Shown here one piece after another: positions 44,459-54,593 of a stretch of DNA of 64,000 nucleotides (position 1 is the stretch's first letter; every line of letters begins with the position of its first letter). Source of the stretch: Lotus japonicus (Eukaryota > Streptophyta > Magnoliopsida > Fabales > Fabaceae). Location of the stretch: assembly GCF_012489685.1 (NCBI RefSeq), contig NC_080046.1, positions 24,817,038 through 24,881,037 of the forward strand. Reading direction: 5' to 3'. The position numbers and the translations under genes were made by a program. Below the pieces are notes generated by a model, which did no database searches, was not told the origin of the DNA, and worked only from the letters and a program-made list of their open reading frames with translations.

Positions 44459-46369
44459 ATGGCTGCCACCACCAGTGAAACTCAAAGAGATGGTTACAAT
44501 GCAAAGCCTCCTATGTTCGACGGTCAAAGGTTCGAATATTGGAAAGATAGACTGGAAAGTTTCTTTCTGGGTTTCGATGCAGATCTCTGGGATATTATTG
44601 TGGATGGCTACGAGCGTCCAGTTGATGCAGATGGCAAGAAGATCCCAAGGTCAGAGATGACTGCAGATCAAAAGAATTTGTACTCACAAAATCACAAAGC
44701 AAGAGCAATTCTTCTAAGTGCTATTTCCTATGAAGAGTACCAGAAGATTACAGATCGTGAGTTTGCGAAAGGCATTTTCGAATCTCTGAAGATGTCTCAT
44801 GAAGGAAACAAGAAAGTCAAAGAATCAAAGGCATTGTCTTTGATCCAAAAGTATGAATCCTTCATCATGGAGCCAAATGAGTCCATTGAAGAAATGTTCT
44901 CCAGATTTCAGTTGCTTGTAGCTGGCATACGACCTCTCAACAAGAGCTACACAACAAAAGATCATGTCATAAGGGTCATCAGGTGTCTTCCTGAAAGTTG
45001 GATGCCTTTAGTGACTTCAATAGAGCTCACGAGAGATGTTGAGAATATGAGTTTAGAAGAACTCATCAGCATTTTGAAATGCCATGAGCTGAAGCGCTCA
45101 GAGATGCAAGATCTGAGGAAAAAGTCCATAGCCTTGAAATCTAAATCTGAAAAGGCTAAGGCTGAGAAGTCAAAAGCTCTTCAAGCTGAAGAAGAGGAAT
45201 CTGAAGAAGCATCAGAAGATTCTGATGAAGATGAGCTGACTCTGATCTCCAAGAGACTCAATCGCATCTAGAAGCACAGGCAGAGCAAATACAAAGGCTC
45301 TGGAAAGGCAAAAGGAAAGTCTGAATCCTCAGGTCAGAAGAAGTCCTCACTTAAGGAAGTCACATGCTTTGAGTGCAAAGAATAAGGACACTACAAAAGT
45401 GACTGTCCAAAGTTGAAGAAGGACAAGAAGCCAAAGAAGCACTTCAAGACAAAGAAGAGTCTGATGGTGACATTTGATGAATCAGAGTCAGAGGATGTTG
45501 ACTCTGATGGTGAAGTCCAAGGACTCATGGCAATTGTCAAAGACAAGGAAGCAGAGTCAAAGGGAGCTGTTGACTCTGACTCAGAATCAGAAGGAGATCC
45601 TAACTCAGACGATGAAAATGAGGTATTCGCTTCTTTCTCTACCTCTGAACTGAAACATGCATTGTCTGATATCATGGATAAATATAACTCCTTATTGTCT
45701 AAGAATAAGAAGCTGAAAAAGGACTTATCTGCTGTTTCCAAGACTCCTTCTGAACATGAGAAAATTATTTCTGATTTGAAAAATGATAATCATGCTTTGA
45801 TCAATTCTAACTCTATGCTTAAGAACCAGATTGCTAAGTTAGAAGAAATTGTTGCCTGTGATGCCTCTGATTGTAGAAATGAGTCTAAGTATGAAAAATC
45901 TTTTCAAAGATTCCTAGCTAAAAGCGTGGATAGAAGCTTAATGGCTTCAATGATCTATGGCGTAAGCAGAAATGGAATGCATGGCATTGGCTATTCTAAA
46001 CCAATTAGAAATGAGCCCTCTGTGTCTAAAGCTAAATCCTTGCATGAATGCTTTGTTCCCTCTGGTACCATATTGCCTGATCCTTTACCTGCTAAAGTTG
46101 CTAAAAACCCTCTTAAAAAGGGATCCTTCTCTATGACTAAATATCATGCAAATATTCCTTTAAAATATCATGTTGAGACACCCAAGGTGATCAGAACCTC
46201 TGGGATAACTAACAAGAGAGGACCCAGAAAGTGGGTACCTAAGGACAAGATTATCTATGTTGCAGATATCCTTGATAGCTCCACTGAAACACCAATCATG
46301 GTATCTGGACAGTGGATGCTCGCGTCACATGACGGGAGAAAGGTGTATGTTCCGAGAGCTGAAACTTAA
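44459..46369 (+). pseudogene. Sirevirus B2 gag with two nonsense codons
   Basis: ATG at 44459 (MAATTSETQRDGYN), 59 nt after the PBS. Retrotransposon gag signature: FDGQRFEYWKDRLESF, YKSYTTKDHV-like and LPESWMPLV. In-frame stops are TAG at 45269-45271 (Trp in B1) and TAA at 45383-45385 (Ser in the CCHC knuckle CFECKE-GHYKSDC). Otherwise the frame is open to TAA at 46367-46369. The C-terminus reads [16 protein letters not shown] in the gag frame over the protease motif of pol. Acidic Ser/Glu regions and a coiled-coil-like stretch (about 45700-45880) follow the knuckle. Confidence 0.9.
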
Positions 46370-49223
46370 GCCTGGAGGCGAAGTTGGCTTTGGAGGAAAT
46401 GAAAAGGGTAAAATTGTTGGTACTGGTACTATTTGTGTAGATAGTAGTCCATGCATTGATAATGTGTTATTGGTAGACGGCTTAACACATAACTTATTGT
46501 CTATAAGTCAATTAGCTGACAAGGGTTATGATGTTATATTTAATCAAAAGTCCTGCCGGGCTGTAAGTCAAATTGATGGCTCTGTTCTGTTTAACAGCAA
46601 GAGGAAGAACAACATTTATAAGATCAGAATATCTGAGTTGGAGGCTCAGAATGTGAAGTGCCTTCTGTCTGTTAATGAAGAGCAGTGGGTATGGCATAGA
46701 CGGTTAGGGCATGCCAGTATGAGAAAGATTTCTCAGCTGAGCAAGCTAAACCTTGTCAGGGGCTTACCCAATCTGAAGTTCGCTTCAGACGCTCTCTGTG
46801 AAGCATGTCAGAAAGGCAAATTCACAAAAGTCCTTTTCAAGGCAAAGAATGTTGTCTCAACCTCAAGGCCGTTGGAACTTCTGCATATCGACCTTTTTGG
46901 ACCAGTGAAAACTGAGTCTATAGGTGGCAAGAGATATGGGATGGTTATCGTTGATGACTATAGCCGCTGGACATCGGTAAAGTTTCTAACCCGCAAGGAT
47001 GAGTCTCATGCTGTGCTCTCTACCTTCATTGCTCAAGTGCAAAACGAGAAGGCTTGTAGGATTGTGCGTGTCAGAAGTGACCATGGTGGAGAGTTTGAGA
47101 ATGACAAGTTTGAGAGTCTGTTTGATTCCTATGGAATTGCACATGATTTCTCTTGTCCCAGAACTCCTCAACAAAATGGTGTTGTTGAGAGGAAGAACAG
47201 AACTCTTCAGGAGATGGCTAGAACCATGCTCCAAGAAACTGGCATGGCTAAGCACTTTTGGGCAGAGGCAGTAAATACAGCATGTTACATTCAGAACAGA
47301 ATCTCTGTGAGACCAATTCTGAATAAGACTCCTTATGAATTGTGGAAGAACATAAAACCCAACATTTCTTATTTTCATCCTTTTGGCTGTGTTTGTTATG
47401 TTCTCAATACTAAGGATAGATTGCATAAATTTGATGCTAAGTCTTCTAAGTGTCTATTACTTGGTTATTCTGAGAGATCTAAAGGTTTTAGATTTTATAA
47501 TACTGATGCTAAAACTATTGAAGAATCTATTCATGTTAGATTTGACGATAAGCTTGACTCTGACCAGTCAATGCTAGTTGAGAAGTTTGCAGATTTAAGC
47601 ATTAATGTTTCTGACAAAGGCAAAGCTCCAGAGGAAGCTGAGCCAGAGGAAGATGAACCAGAGGAAGAAGCTGGTCCCTCTAACTCACAAACTCTGAAGA
47701 AGAGCAGAATCACTGCAGCTCACCCTAAGGAATTGATTCTGGGCAACAAAGACGAACCAGTCAGAACCAGATCAGCCTTCAGACCCTCTGAAGAGACCTT
47801 GCTCAGTCTGAAAGGATTGGTGTCCTTAATTGAACCCAAGTCCATAGATGAAGCTCTTCAGGACAAGGATTGGATTCTGGCTATGGAAGAAGAATTGAAT
47901 CAATTCTCCAAGAACGATGTTTGGAGCTTAGTGAAGAAGCCTGAGAGTGTCCATGTAATTGGAACAAAATGGGTATTCAGAAACAAGCTGAATGAGAAAG
48001 GAGATGTAGTCAGAAACAAGGCAAGGCTAGTTGCTCAAGGCTACAGCCAGCAGGAAGGAATAGACTACACTGAAACATTTGCTCCAGTAGCAAGACTGGA
48101 GGCAATCAGACTGTTGATCTCTTTTTCAGTGAATCACAACATAGTTCTACATCAGATGGACGTGAAGAGTGCCTTCCTAAATGGTTATATTTCAGAGGAA
48201 GTCTATGTTCATCAACCCCCAGGTTTTGAAGATGAGAAGAAGCCAGACCATGTGTTCAAATTGAAGAAATCACTCTATGGTCTGAAGCAAGCTCCCAGAG
48301 CATGGTATGAGAGACTCAGCTCATTCCTTCTGGAGATGATGCAGGCTGAATTTGAGATGAGTATGATGGGAGAATTAAAGTACTTTCTGGGAATACAAGT
48401 TGATCAAACACCAGAAGGAACATATATCCATCAGAGCAAGTACACTAAAGAACTTCTGAAGAAGTTCAATATGCTGCAATCTACAGTGGCCAAGACTCCA
48501 ATGCATCCTACATGCATTCTGGAGAAAGAAGATAAAAGTGGTAAAGTATGTCAGAAGCTCTATCGTGGCATGATAGGTTCACTTCTATACTTAACTGCAT
48601 CTAGGCCAGACATACTATTTAGTGTTCATTTATGTGCTCGTTTCCAATCAGATCCAAGGGAAACCCACTTAACTGCTGTTAAGAGGATCCTAAGGTATCT
48701 GAAAGGCTCCACTAACCTTGGCTTGATGTATAAGAAAACATCAGAGTATAAGCTTTCAGGTTATTGTGATGCTGATTATGCTGGAGATAGAACAGAGAGA
48801 AAAAGTACTTCTGGAAATTGTCAATTTCTGGGAAGCAATCTAGTCTCATGGGCAAGCAAGAGGCAATCAACCATTGCACTATCAACTGCAGAGGCAGAAT
48901 ATATCTCAGCAGCAATATGCAGCACTCAGATGCTCTGGATGAAACATCAGCTGGAGGATTATCAGATCCTTGAGAGCAATATCCCAATCTATTGTGATAA
49001 CACTGCTGCAATCTCATTGAGTAAGAATCCTATCTTGCATTCAAGGGCAAAGCACATTGAGGTAAAGTACCACTTTATTAGAGATTATGTACAGAAGGGC
49101 GTACTTCTTCTGAAGTTTGTTGATACTGACCATCAATGGGCAGATATCTTTACAAAGCCCTTAGCAGAGGATAGATTTAATTTTATTCTGAAAAATCTGA
49201 ACATGGACTTTTGTCCAGAGTAA
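46257..49223 (+). CDS. Sirevirus B2 pol, open frame but RT catalytic motif deleted
   Basis: The 988-codon frame is uninterrupted and ends TAA at 49221-49223. Domains: protease [10 protein letters not shown], integrase ([42 protein letters not shown]), RT fingers and palm start ([30 protein letters not shown]) and RNase H ([42 protein letters not shown]). Compared with B1, an in-frame deletion of about 141 bp at 48333-48335 joins SSFLLE to MMQAEFEM and removes the YVDD segment. The protein should lack polymerase activity while protease, integrase and RNase H motifs remain. Confidence 0.93.
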   Translation: MLQISLIAPLKHQSWYLDSGCSRHMTGERCMFRELKLKPGGEVGFGGNEKGKIVGTGTICVDSSPCIDNVLLVDGLTHNLLSISQLADKGYDVIFNQKSCRAVSQIDGSVLFNSKRKNNIYKIRISELEAQNVKCLLSVNEEQWVWHRRLGHASMRKISQLSKLNLVRGLPNLKFASDALCEACQKGKFTKVLFKAKNVVSTSRPLELLHIDLFGPVKTESIGGKRYGMVIVDDYSRWTSVKFLTRKDESHAVLSTFIAQVQNEKACRIVRVRSDHGGEFENDKFESLFDSYGIAHDFSCPRTPQQNGVVERKNRTLQEMARTMLQETGMAKHFWAEAVNTACYIQNRISVRPILNKTPYELWKNIKPNISYFHPFGCVCYVLNTKDRLHKFDAKSSKCLLLGYSERSKGFRFYNTDAKTIEESIHVRFDDKLDSDQSMLVEKFADLSINVSDKGKAPEEAEPEEDEPEEEAGPSNSQTLKKSRITAAHPKELILGNKDEPVRTRSAFRPSEETLLSLKGLVSLIEPKSIDEALQDKDWILAMEEELNQFSKNDVWSLVKKPESVHVIGTKWVFRNKLNEKGDVVRNKARLVAQGYSQQEGIDYTETFAPVARLEAIRLLISFSVNHNIVLHQMDVKSAFLNGYISEEVYVHQPPGFEDEKKPDHVFKLKKSLYGLKQAPRAWYERLSSFLLEMMQAEFEMSMMGELKYFLGIQVDQTPEGTYIHQSKYTKELLKKFNMLQSTVAKTPMHPTCILEKEDKSGKVCQKLYRGMIGSLLYLTASRPDILFSVHLCARFQSDPRETHLTAVKRILRYLKGSTNLGLMYKKTSEYKLSGYCDADYAGDRTERKSTSGNCQFLGSNLVSWASKRQSTIALSTAEAEYISAAICSTQMLWMKHQLEDYQILESNIPIYCDNTAAISLSKNPILHSRAKHIEVKYHFIRDYVQKGVLLLKFVDTDHQWADIFTKPLAEDRFNFILKNLNMDFCPE

Positions 49224-49665
49224 AGATGGATCAGAACCTCTGACTATGATACTTCTTGATCAGAAGATGTCTAGTCCAGAAGGTAACTCAATCAGAATGT
49301 GTGTACCCATTGGTACTGACTCTGAAGCTGAGACAGCAACACGTGTGTCAGTATTTCTGATGCATAGTTCCTTGTGCCCGTGTGACAGTCTGTTATGATT
49401 GCGTGTAGATGTGCTTCTCTCCTGTGTGTGATAGGTGTATTTACTGTTAATATCTATCTTTAATTTTCAACCGTTGATCTTAAATTGCTTTTTGAATCAA
49501 CAACGGTTATTTGTCAAAACCCACTATACACACACGATCTCCTTCACTTTCGGTTTTTACTCTCTCTCTCTTGCTATTTCAAAACCGCTTATCCTCGATT
49601 TCTCTCTCGATCTCTCTTCATCTTTCAACCTTCATCTTCTACCTAAACCTTCAACCGCTCCAAAA
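49224..49665 (+). other. Spacer between Sirevirus B2 pol and env-like gene
   Basis: 442 bp, rich in tctctc near its end (49555-49625), which looks like a leader ahead of the ATG at 49666. No other feature seen. Confidence 0.5.
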
Positions 49666-52551
49666 ATGGTGAGTCAAACCAGAAGAGCTACTGCAGATGC
49701 AACCCAGTTCCCTCATATGGTAGTTGTTCTAGCAACAGGTCAAAGGGGTCCTGAGAATCCGACCCAAGATCAAGGTCAAGCTCAAGAGCAGATTATCCCG
49801 ATTGCAGAACGGGGCTGTGCCGTTCACTGCGTATATGCTCCTGAGGAACTTCAAGTACTGGCAGAATGGAGATTCGACCTCGACAACCTTGCTACAAATG
49901 GGTATGATCTTCGTCCTGAAGTCCAAGTTCAAGGTTGGGGAATTTACTTCAACAGGCTTCGAGGACCGGTGTATGATAAACTGATCAACGAATTCTGGAA
50001 GCACGCCGACTGCGATGATACTCAGGTGGTATCTCACATTCTTGGAAGAAAGATCATCATCACAGAGAAGTCTTTCGTGAACTTGCTGGGTGCAGAAACT
50101 GCTTTTGGGTATCGTTTCCAATTCACTGAATCGAAGCTGAAACCCAAGACGAAGGATGAGGCCAACAAGGCCCTGTACACCAATTACAAACCGGGCAAGA
50201 CGAATTACAAAGTGATGGACCTTCATCCCAAGCTCAGGATCTGGCACAAGATTTTGCTCCACTGCATAAACTAGAGACCAAAGGGCAGTTCCCCAGACTA
50301 CATCAACTTCAACCAGAAGGCGATGTTGTTCTTCATCCAAGACAAGAAGAAGATCTGCCTTCCCTACTTCCTGTTCTCCTACTTGAAGGAGTGTATCCGG
50401 AAGTCTCGTACCACTGCCTCCATCAAGTCAGCAATCAAGTATATTCCCTTCGGGAGACTGTTGTCTGATCTCTTCATTGAAGATCTGGTAAACGCTGGAT
50501 GCACAGAGGATCTGACCACTATTGTCAGTGACGTCTTCACTTCAAATTCTCTGAAGAAAATGGGCCTAGTCAAGAAGAAGATTGCTCCTGCCCATGAAGA
50601 CACATCTTCTGAGATCAGAAGTAGAAGGGTGCCTCTGAATGACTACCCTCTTTGGACACAGGCAGACAATCCTGAAGCCATTAGGTGCTATGTTGAAGAC
50701 CTAAGGGCTCAAGGCTTTGAAATTGATCTCGATGAATTCTTCAGCAGACTGCCGCCAGCTCCAGAGTTTCCTTCTCCTATCAAGAAGAAAGCTCAGAGGA
50801 AGATGATCCTAGAAGAACCTTCTGAGGAATCAGAGGTCCCTCTGATCAAAAAGAAGAAGGCTGGTCAATCCAAGAGAAAACATGATGAAACCAGCAAGCC
50901 CGATGATGGTGATGATGGTGATGATGGTGATAATGAGGATGGTCCTCCTAAGAAGAAGAAGAAGCAGGTCAGAATTGTGGTGAAGCCTACTCGGGTGGAA
51001 CCAGCTGCTAAAGTGATCAGAAGGATTGAACCTCCTGCCAGAGTGACAAGATCATCAGCACATTCAAGTAAGTCTGCAGTTGCTTCTGATGATGATTTGA
51101 ATTTATTTGATGCACTCCCCATATCTGCCATGCTCAAACACTCTTCAAATCCCCTCACTCCTATTCCTGAGTCCCAACCAGCTGCACAAACCACCTCTCC
51201 ACCACATTCCCCAAGGTCTTAATTTTTTCAACCTTCTCCTACTGAAGCACCTCTCTGGAATCTGCTTCAGAACCAACCCTCTAGGCCAGCTGAACCAACC
51301 TCTCCCATTACCATCCCGTACAACCCATTAACTTCTGAACCCATCATTCATGAGCAACCAGAGCCTAACCCAACAGAACCTGGACCCAGAACCTCTGATC
51401 ACTCTGTCCCAAGAGCATCAGAACGTCTGGCTCTCAAAACCACGGATACAGACTCTTCCACAGCCCTTACACCCGTATCCTTCCCAACAAATGTTGCTGA
51501 TTCTTCTCCTTCCAACAACTCTGAATCCCTTCGAAAATTCATGGAAGTTAGGAAAGAAAAGGTGTCTACCTTAGAAGAATACTATCTCACTTGTCCAAGC
51601 CCTAGGAGATATCCCGGCCCTAGACCCGAACGTCTAGTTGACCCAGATGAACCTATCTTGGCCAATCCTTTACATGAGGCAGACCCTTTGGCTCAACAAG
51701 CTCACCCTGCCCCTGACCAACAAGAGCCTATTCAACCTGAACCTGAACCAGAACAATCTGTGTCTAACCAATCCTCAGTTAGATCACCCCATCCTCTGGT
51801 TGAAACTTCAGAACCTCACCTTGGAACCTCTGAACCAAATGCTCAAATGTTTAACATTGGCTCTCCACAAGGTGCCTCTGAAGCTCACAGCAGCAACCAC
51901 CCAGCCTCTCCTGAAACCAACCTCTCTATAATTCCTTACACTCACCTCCGACCCACATCTCTCTCTGAGTGCATCAATATTTTCTATCATGAAGCCTCTT
52001 TGATGCTACGCAATGTGCAAGGTTAGACTGACCTAAGTGAGAATGCTGAACATATGGCTGAAGAGTGGAACAATCTGGCCACTTGGCTAGTGGCTCAAGT
52101 TCCAGTTATGATGCAGCTCCTGCATGCAGAGGGAAGTCAGAGGATCGAGGCTGCAAAGCAAAGGTTTGCTAGAAGGGTGGCTCTTCATGAACAAGAACAG
52201 AGACATAAGCTACTTGAAGCTATTGAAGAAGCCAAAAGAAAGAAAGAACAAGCAGAAGAAGCTGCACGTCAAGCAGCAGCTCAAGCTGAACAAGCCAGAT
52301 TAGAGGCAGAACGACTTGAAGCTGAGGCTGAAGACCTTAGATGCCAAGCACTTGCACCAGTAGTGTTTACTCCTGCTGCTTCTGCTTCCATTCCAGCTCC
52401 TCAAGCTGCTCAGAATGTTCCTTCCAGTTCTACTCAGTCAAGCTCGTCCAGACTCGACATCATGGAACAGCGTCTTGACACTCATGAATCCATGCTACTT
52501 GAAATGAAGCACATGATGATGGAACTTCTGCGTCGATCTGATAAACCCTAG
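49666..52551 (+). pseudogene. Sirevirus B2 env-like gene, one frame with three nonsense codons
   Basis: ATG at 49666 (MVSQTRRATADATQ) in context aaaaatgg. The frame is constant over 961 codons but contains TAG at 50272-50274, TAA at 51220-51222 and TAG at 52024-52026. The N-terminal 200 residues form a globular part (VLAEWRFDLDNLATNGYDL, GPVYDKLINEFWKHAD, HILGRKIIITEKSFVNLLG). Next come a second folded region (KKICLPYFLFSYLKECIRKS), a basic Lys-rich run with a DDGDDGDDGD repeat, a long Pro/Ser/Glu-rich middle, and a C-terminal Ala/Glu coiled coil (about 750-850: EEAKRKKEQAEEAARQAAAQ). This layout fits Sirevirus third genes called env-like. I see no clear signal peptide or membrane span in the ATG-initiated product. 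It is not similar to the A-lineage gene by eye. Confidence 0.82.
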
Positions 52552-52749
52552 TTTTAGGATCTCTTCGCTTTTCTTTTTCTTTAACTTTGTTTTATTTTGT
52601 TAACTTCTGTTTCTTGTTATATATTTATTCTACTTTGTTCGTTTGTGATTATCTATGCATATCTATATATATTTTTGTCACATATGCTTGCAAAAATCTT
52701 TTTATTCATAATCTCTTTATGTTTACATCATACATTCTTTTCCTAAAGT

Positions 52750-53141
52750 CTAGAATGGAGGATCCCTCCTCATTCTTCTGCACTCCTGGCGCTGCTCTGA
52801 CCTATCCTTCTCTAGACGCTCCAGTGCATACTGGATGTTGTTGAGCCTGTCTTTTAGCTCATCCCTCTCCAGAATCTCTTCTGCAGTCTTGAGCTTCTCT
52901 TCAAAAATCTCTTTTTCTTCCAGCAGCTTGAGTTCCAGCTGGCTGAGTTCTTGCACCTCCTCCACGAAGGCAAGAAATTCCCTCAGGTCTCTCTTCAACT
53001 CTGGACTAGATCCTCCTCCAGCAGTGTCCGTGTTAGCTCTGAGATGGTCTGTGTACCCTCTGGATGCCTGATGTTCAGGAACAAGTCCTCCTCAAAGGCC
53101 TTCTTTCTCAGCTCTTCTAGTGCTACGATGTATGATGCCAT
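52750..53141 (-). pseudogene. Antisense ORF in the Sirevirus B2 3' region, function unknown
   Basis: Transcribed against the element. ATG at 53141-53139 in a good context (aaaaatggc) opens MASYIVALEELRKKAFEED, running 48 codons to TGA at 52995-52997. The following sequence is open in another frame (GSSPELKRDLREF, then VEEVQELSQLELKLLEEKE, coiled-coil-like, ending RRMRRDPPF, stop at 52750). One frameshift joins two halves of a protein of about 130 residues, mostly helical and charged. It converges on the env-like gene, 198 bp apart. A TATA box lies just upstream. No domain recognised. It could be an accessory or regulatory gene of this Sirevirus group. Confidence 0.55.
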
Positions 53142-53193
53142 TTTTCTTTACTGAAAATTGCTCGAGTTGTGAAGCTTACCTCTCTCTCCAACG

Positions 53194-53202
53194 CTTTATA
53201 TA
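53194..53202 (-). promoter_or_regulatory. TATA box for the antisense ORF
   Basis: TATATAAAG on the minus strand, 53 nt upstream of the ATG at 53141, followed by gagagagagg. Position fits a core promoter with a short leader; transcription is inferred. Confidence 0.5.
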
Positions 53203-53259
53203 GGCTTCACTTTCTCTCTGAAAGTTAATGCTCCTTCAGTTTCTCGAGGTTAAGTTCTT

Positions 53260-53943
53260 GGTAACTGACCCTCCTCTTTACTCCCTTGGCCGGTGGTAAA
53301 CGTTCTTATCTTGCATTAACTCTTCTATTTATTTCGCCTAACTCTGATTCTTGCATCGTTTTCATTTTCTTTAAACTTAGACCTTCTCTAAGGGGGAGTA
53401 CCTTGTACTTCAAGCTAAGTTTTTCACACCCCAAGCTTTTTGCTTATGACAAAAAGGGGGAGTAAACCCAGTTTTTGATGTGTAAGATGTGTTAGTGTGA
53501 CTTATTTTTCTTTTGGAGAATTTAAGAGTTCCACCTTTATGACCATAGATGTGTCACTGGGCAAATACAAGGAATACATTTCACTTCTTCTGAAGTGATT
53601 CTAATTTGACTCTGATACCCAAGACTCTGATACCCTGTCCGTGACTCTGATTACTTATGCGCTCTGATTACTCTATTTTCATCTATGTCATAAGTTTTTC
53701 ACTCTGAACTCTTATATCATTTAGCTCAGAATCTAGACTTTACTAATGTTTTCATCAAGTATTAGATTCAGGGGGAGCTAAGCTCAGAATCAAGCAGTGA
53801 CTTGAATTCAGAATGAGCAAGATAAACTATTCACATCAGGATAAGTCTTATTCTATATCTCTAAACTCTGAGTGAATTTAGTTTAATGTTTAAGAATTGT
53901 TCATCAAAAATCTTAGTTTTGTCATCATCAAAAAGGGGGAGAT
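53260..53943 (+). promoter_or_regulatory. Sirevirus B2 3' untranslated region with multiple polypurine tracts
   Basis: No gene. Four ggggga tracts (about 53391, 53455, 53771 and 53934), the last, aaaaagggggagat, touching the LTR. The same set recurs in B0. Confidence 0.82.
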
Positions 53944-54593
53944 TGTAAGATCAAGTTTTGATCTAGTAGTACAACTCTATGTTTTGATGATTACAAGTTA
54001 ACCTTTTGATATGAACAATTGTGGTACTCTAACGTGTTTTTCTGAGTGTGCTAGTTACAGGCTCTGACCTCAACTCAATCTCACACAAATCAGAAGCACT
54101 ATGTATAAAGAGCGACCCAAGCAACGCTTTCGCATTCACCATGTTCAGTATGAACAGTGGAAAAGCTTCAGAAGTTCTGAAGTTATACAAACTCTGATGT
54201 GGACTCAGTCACTAGAAGTTCTGAAGATCCAGAAAGTCTGATAACCAAGAAACACTGAAGGCTCAGATATTCTGATGGTGTAGAAGACTCTGAAGATCCA
54301 GAAGCTGATTAGTGAAGTTCTGATGTCCAGAAGCAAGATACTCTGAAGACCATGTACTTCCCTCTGAGTTTAGAATCAGAAGAAACAATGGTCAGAGGAT
54401 CTGGGCTTTCCCTCTGACTCTGATCAACCGGCTTCACAAGTTCCAATATGAAGCATTCCCCTGATCAGAAGTCTCCTAGGTTTAAAGGTCAAGTCGCTAT
54501 CCAAGTACAAAAGCAACTGTACCTTCCTGACGACCTACCTAACAGTCTCAGACATAGCAGAAGCTGGATATTCCAGAACTGCCCTCCAACGGT
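53944..54593 (+). repeat. Sirevirus B2 3' LTR, first 650 bp
   Basis: TGTAAGATC start; nearly identical to 43180-43829. Cut after ccaacgg by the gypsy at 54594. The expected duplication is AACGG (54589-54593); its partner is outside the window. Confidence 0.92.

Larger units (their letters stand above)
43180..54593 (+). mobile_element. Sirevirus B2, nearly complete, 3' LTR interrupted
   Basis: Order: 5' LTR 43180-44386, PBS 44389-44400, gag, pol, env-like gene, antisense ORF, multiple PPTs and 3' LTR from 53944, which is cut at 54593 by the terminal gypsy. Over the 650 bp that can be compared the two LTRs differ at about five positions, so it is young. All three large genes are nevertheless disabled. 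Confidence 0.93.

Noticed and set aside
46986..47426. 146-codon minus-strand frame in B2 integrase (and its counterpart in B1 at 40594-41034)
   Set aside because: Present in both copies only because the sense integrase is conserved; codon pattern follows the sense strand.
49729..50340. 203-codon minus-strand frame opposite the B2 env-like gene
   Set aside because: A shadow of the coding strand; no promoter-like sequence or recognisable protein.
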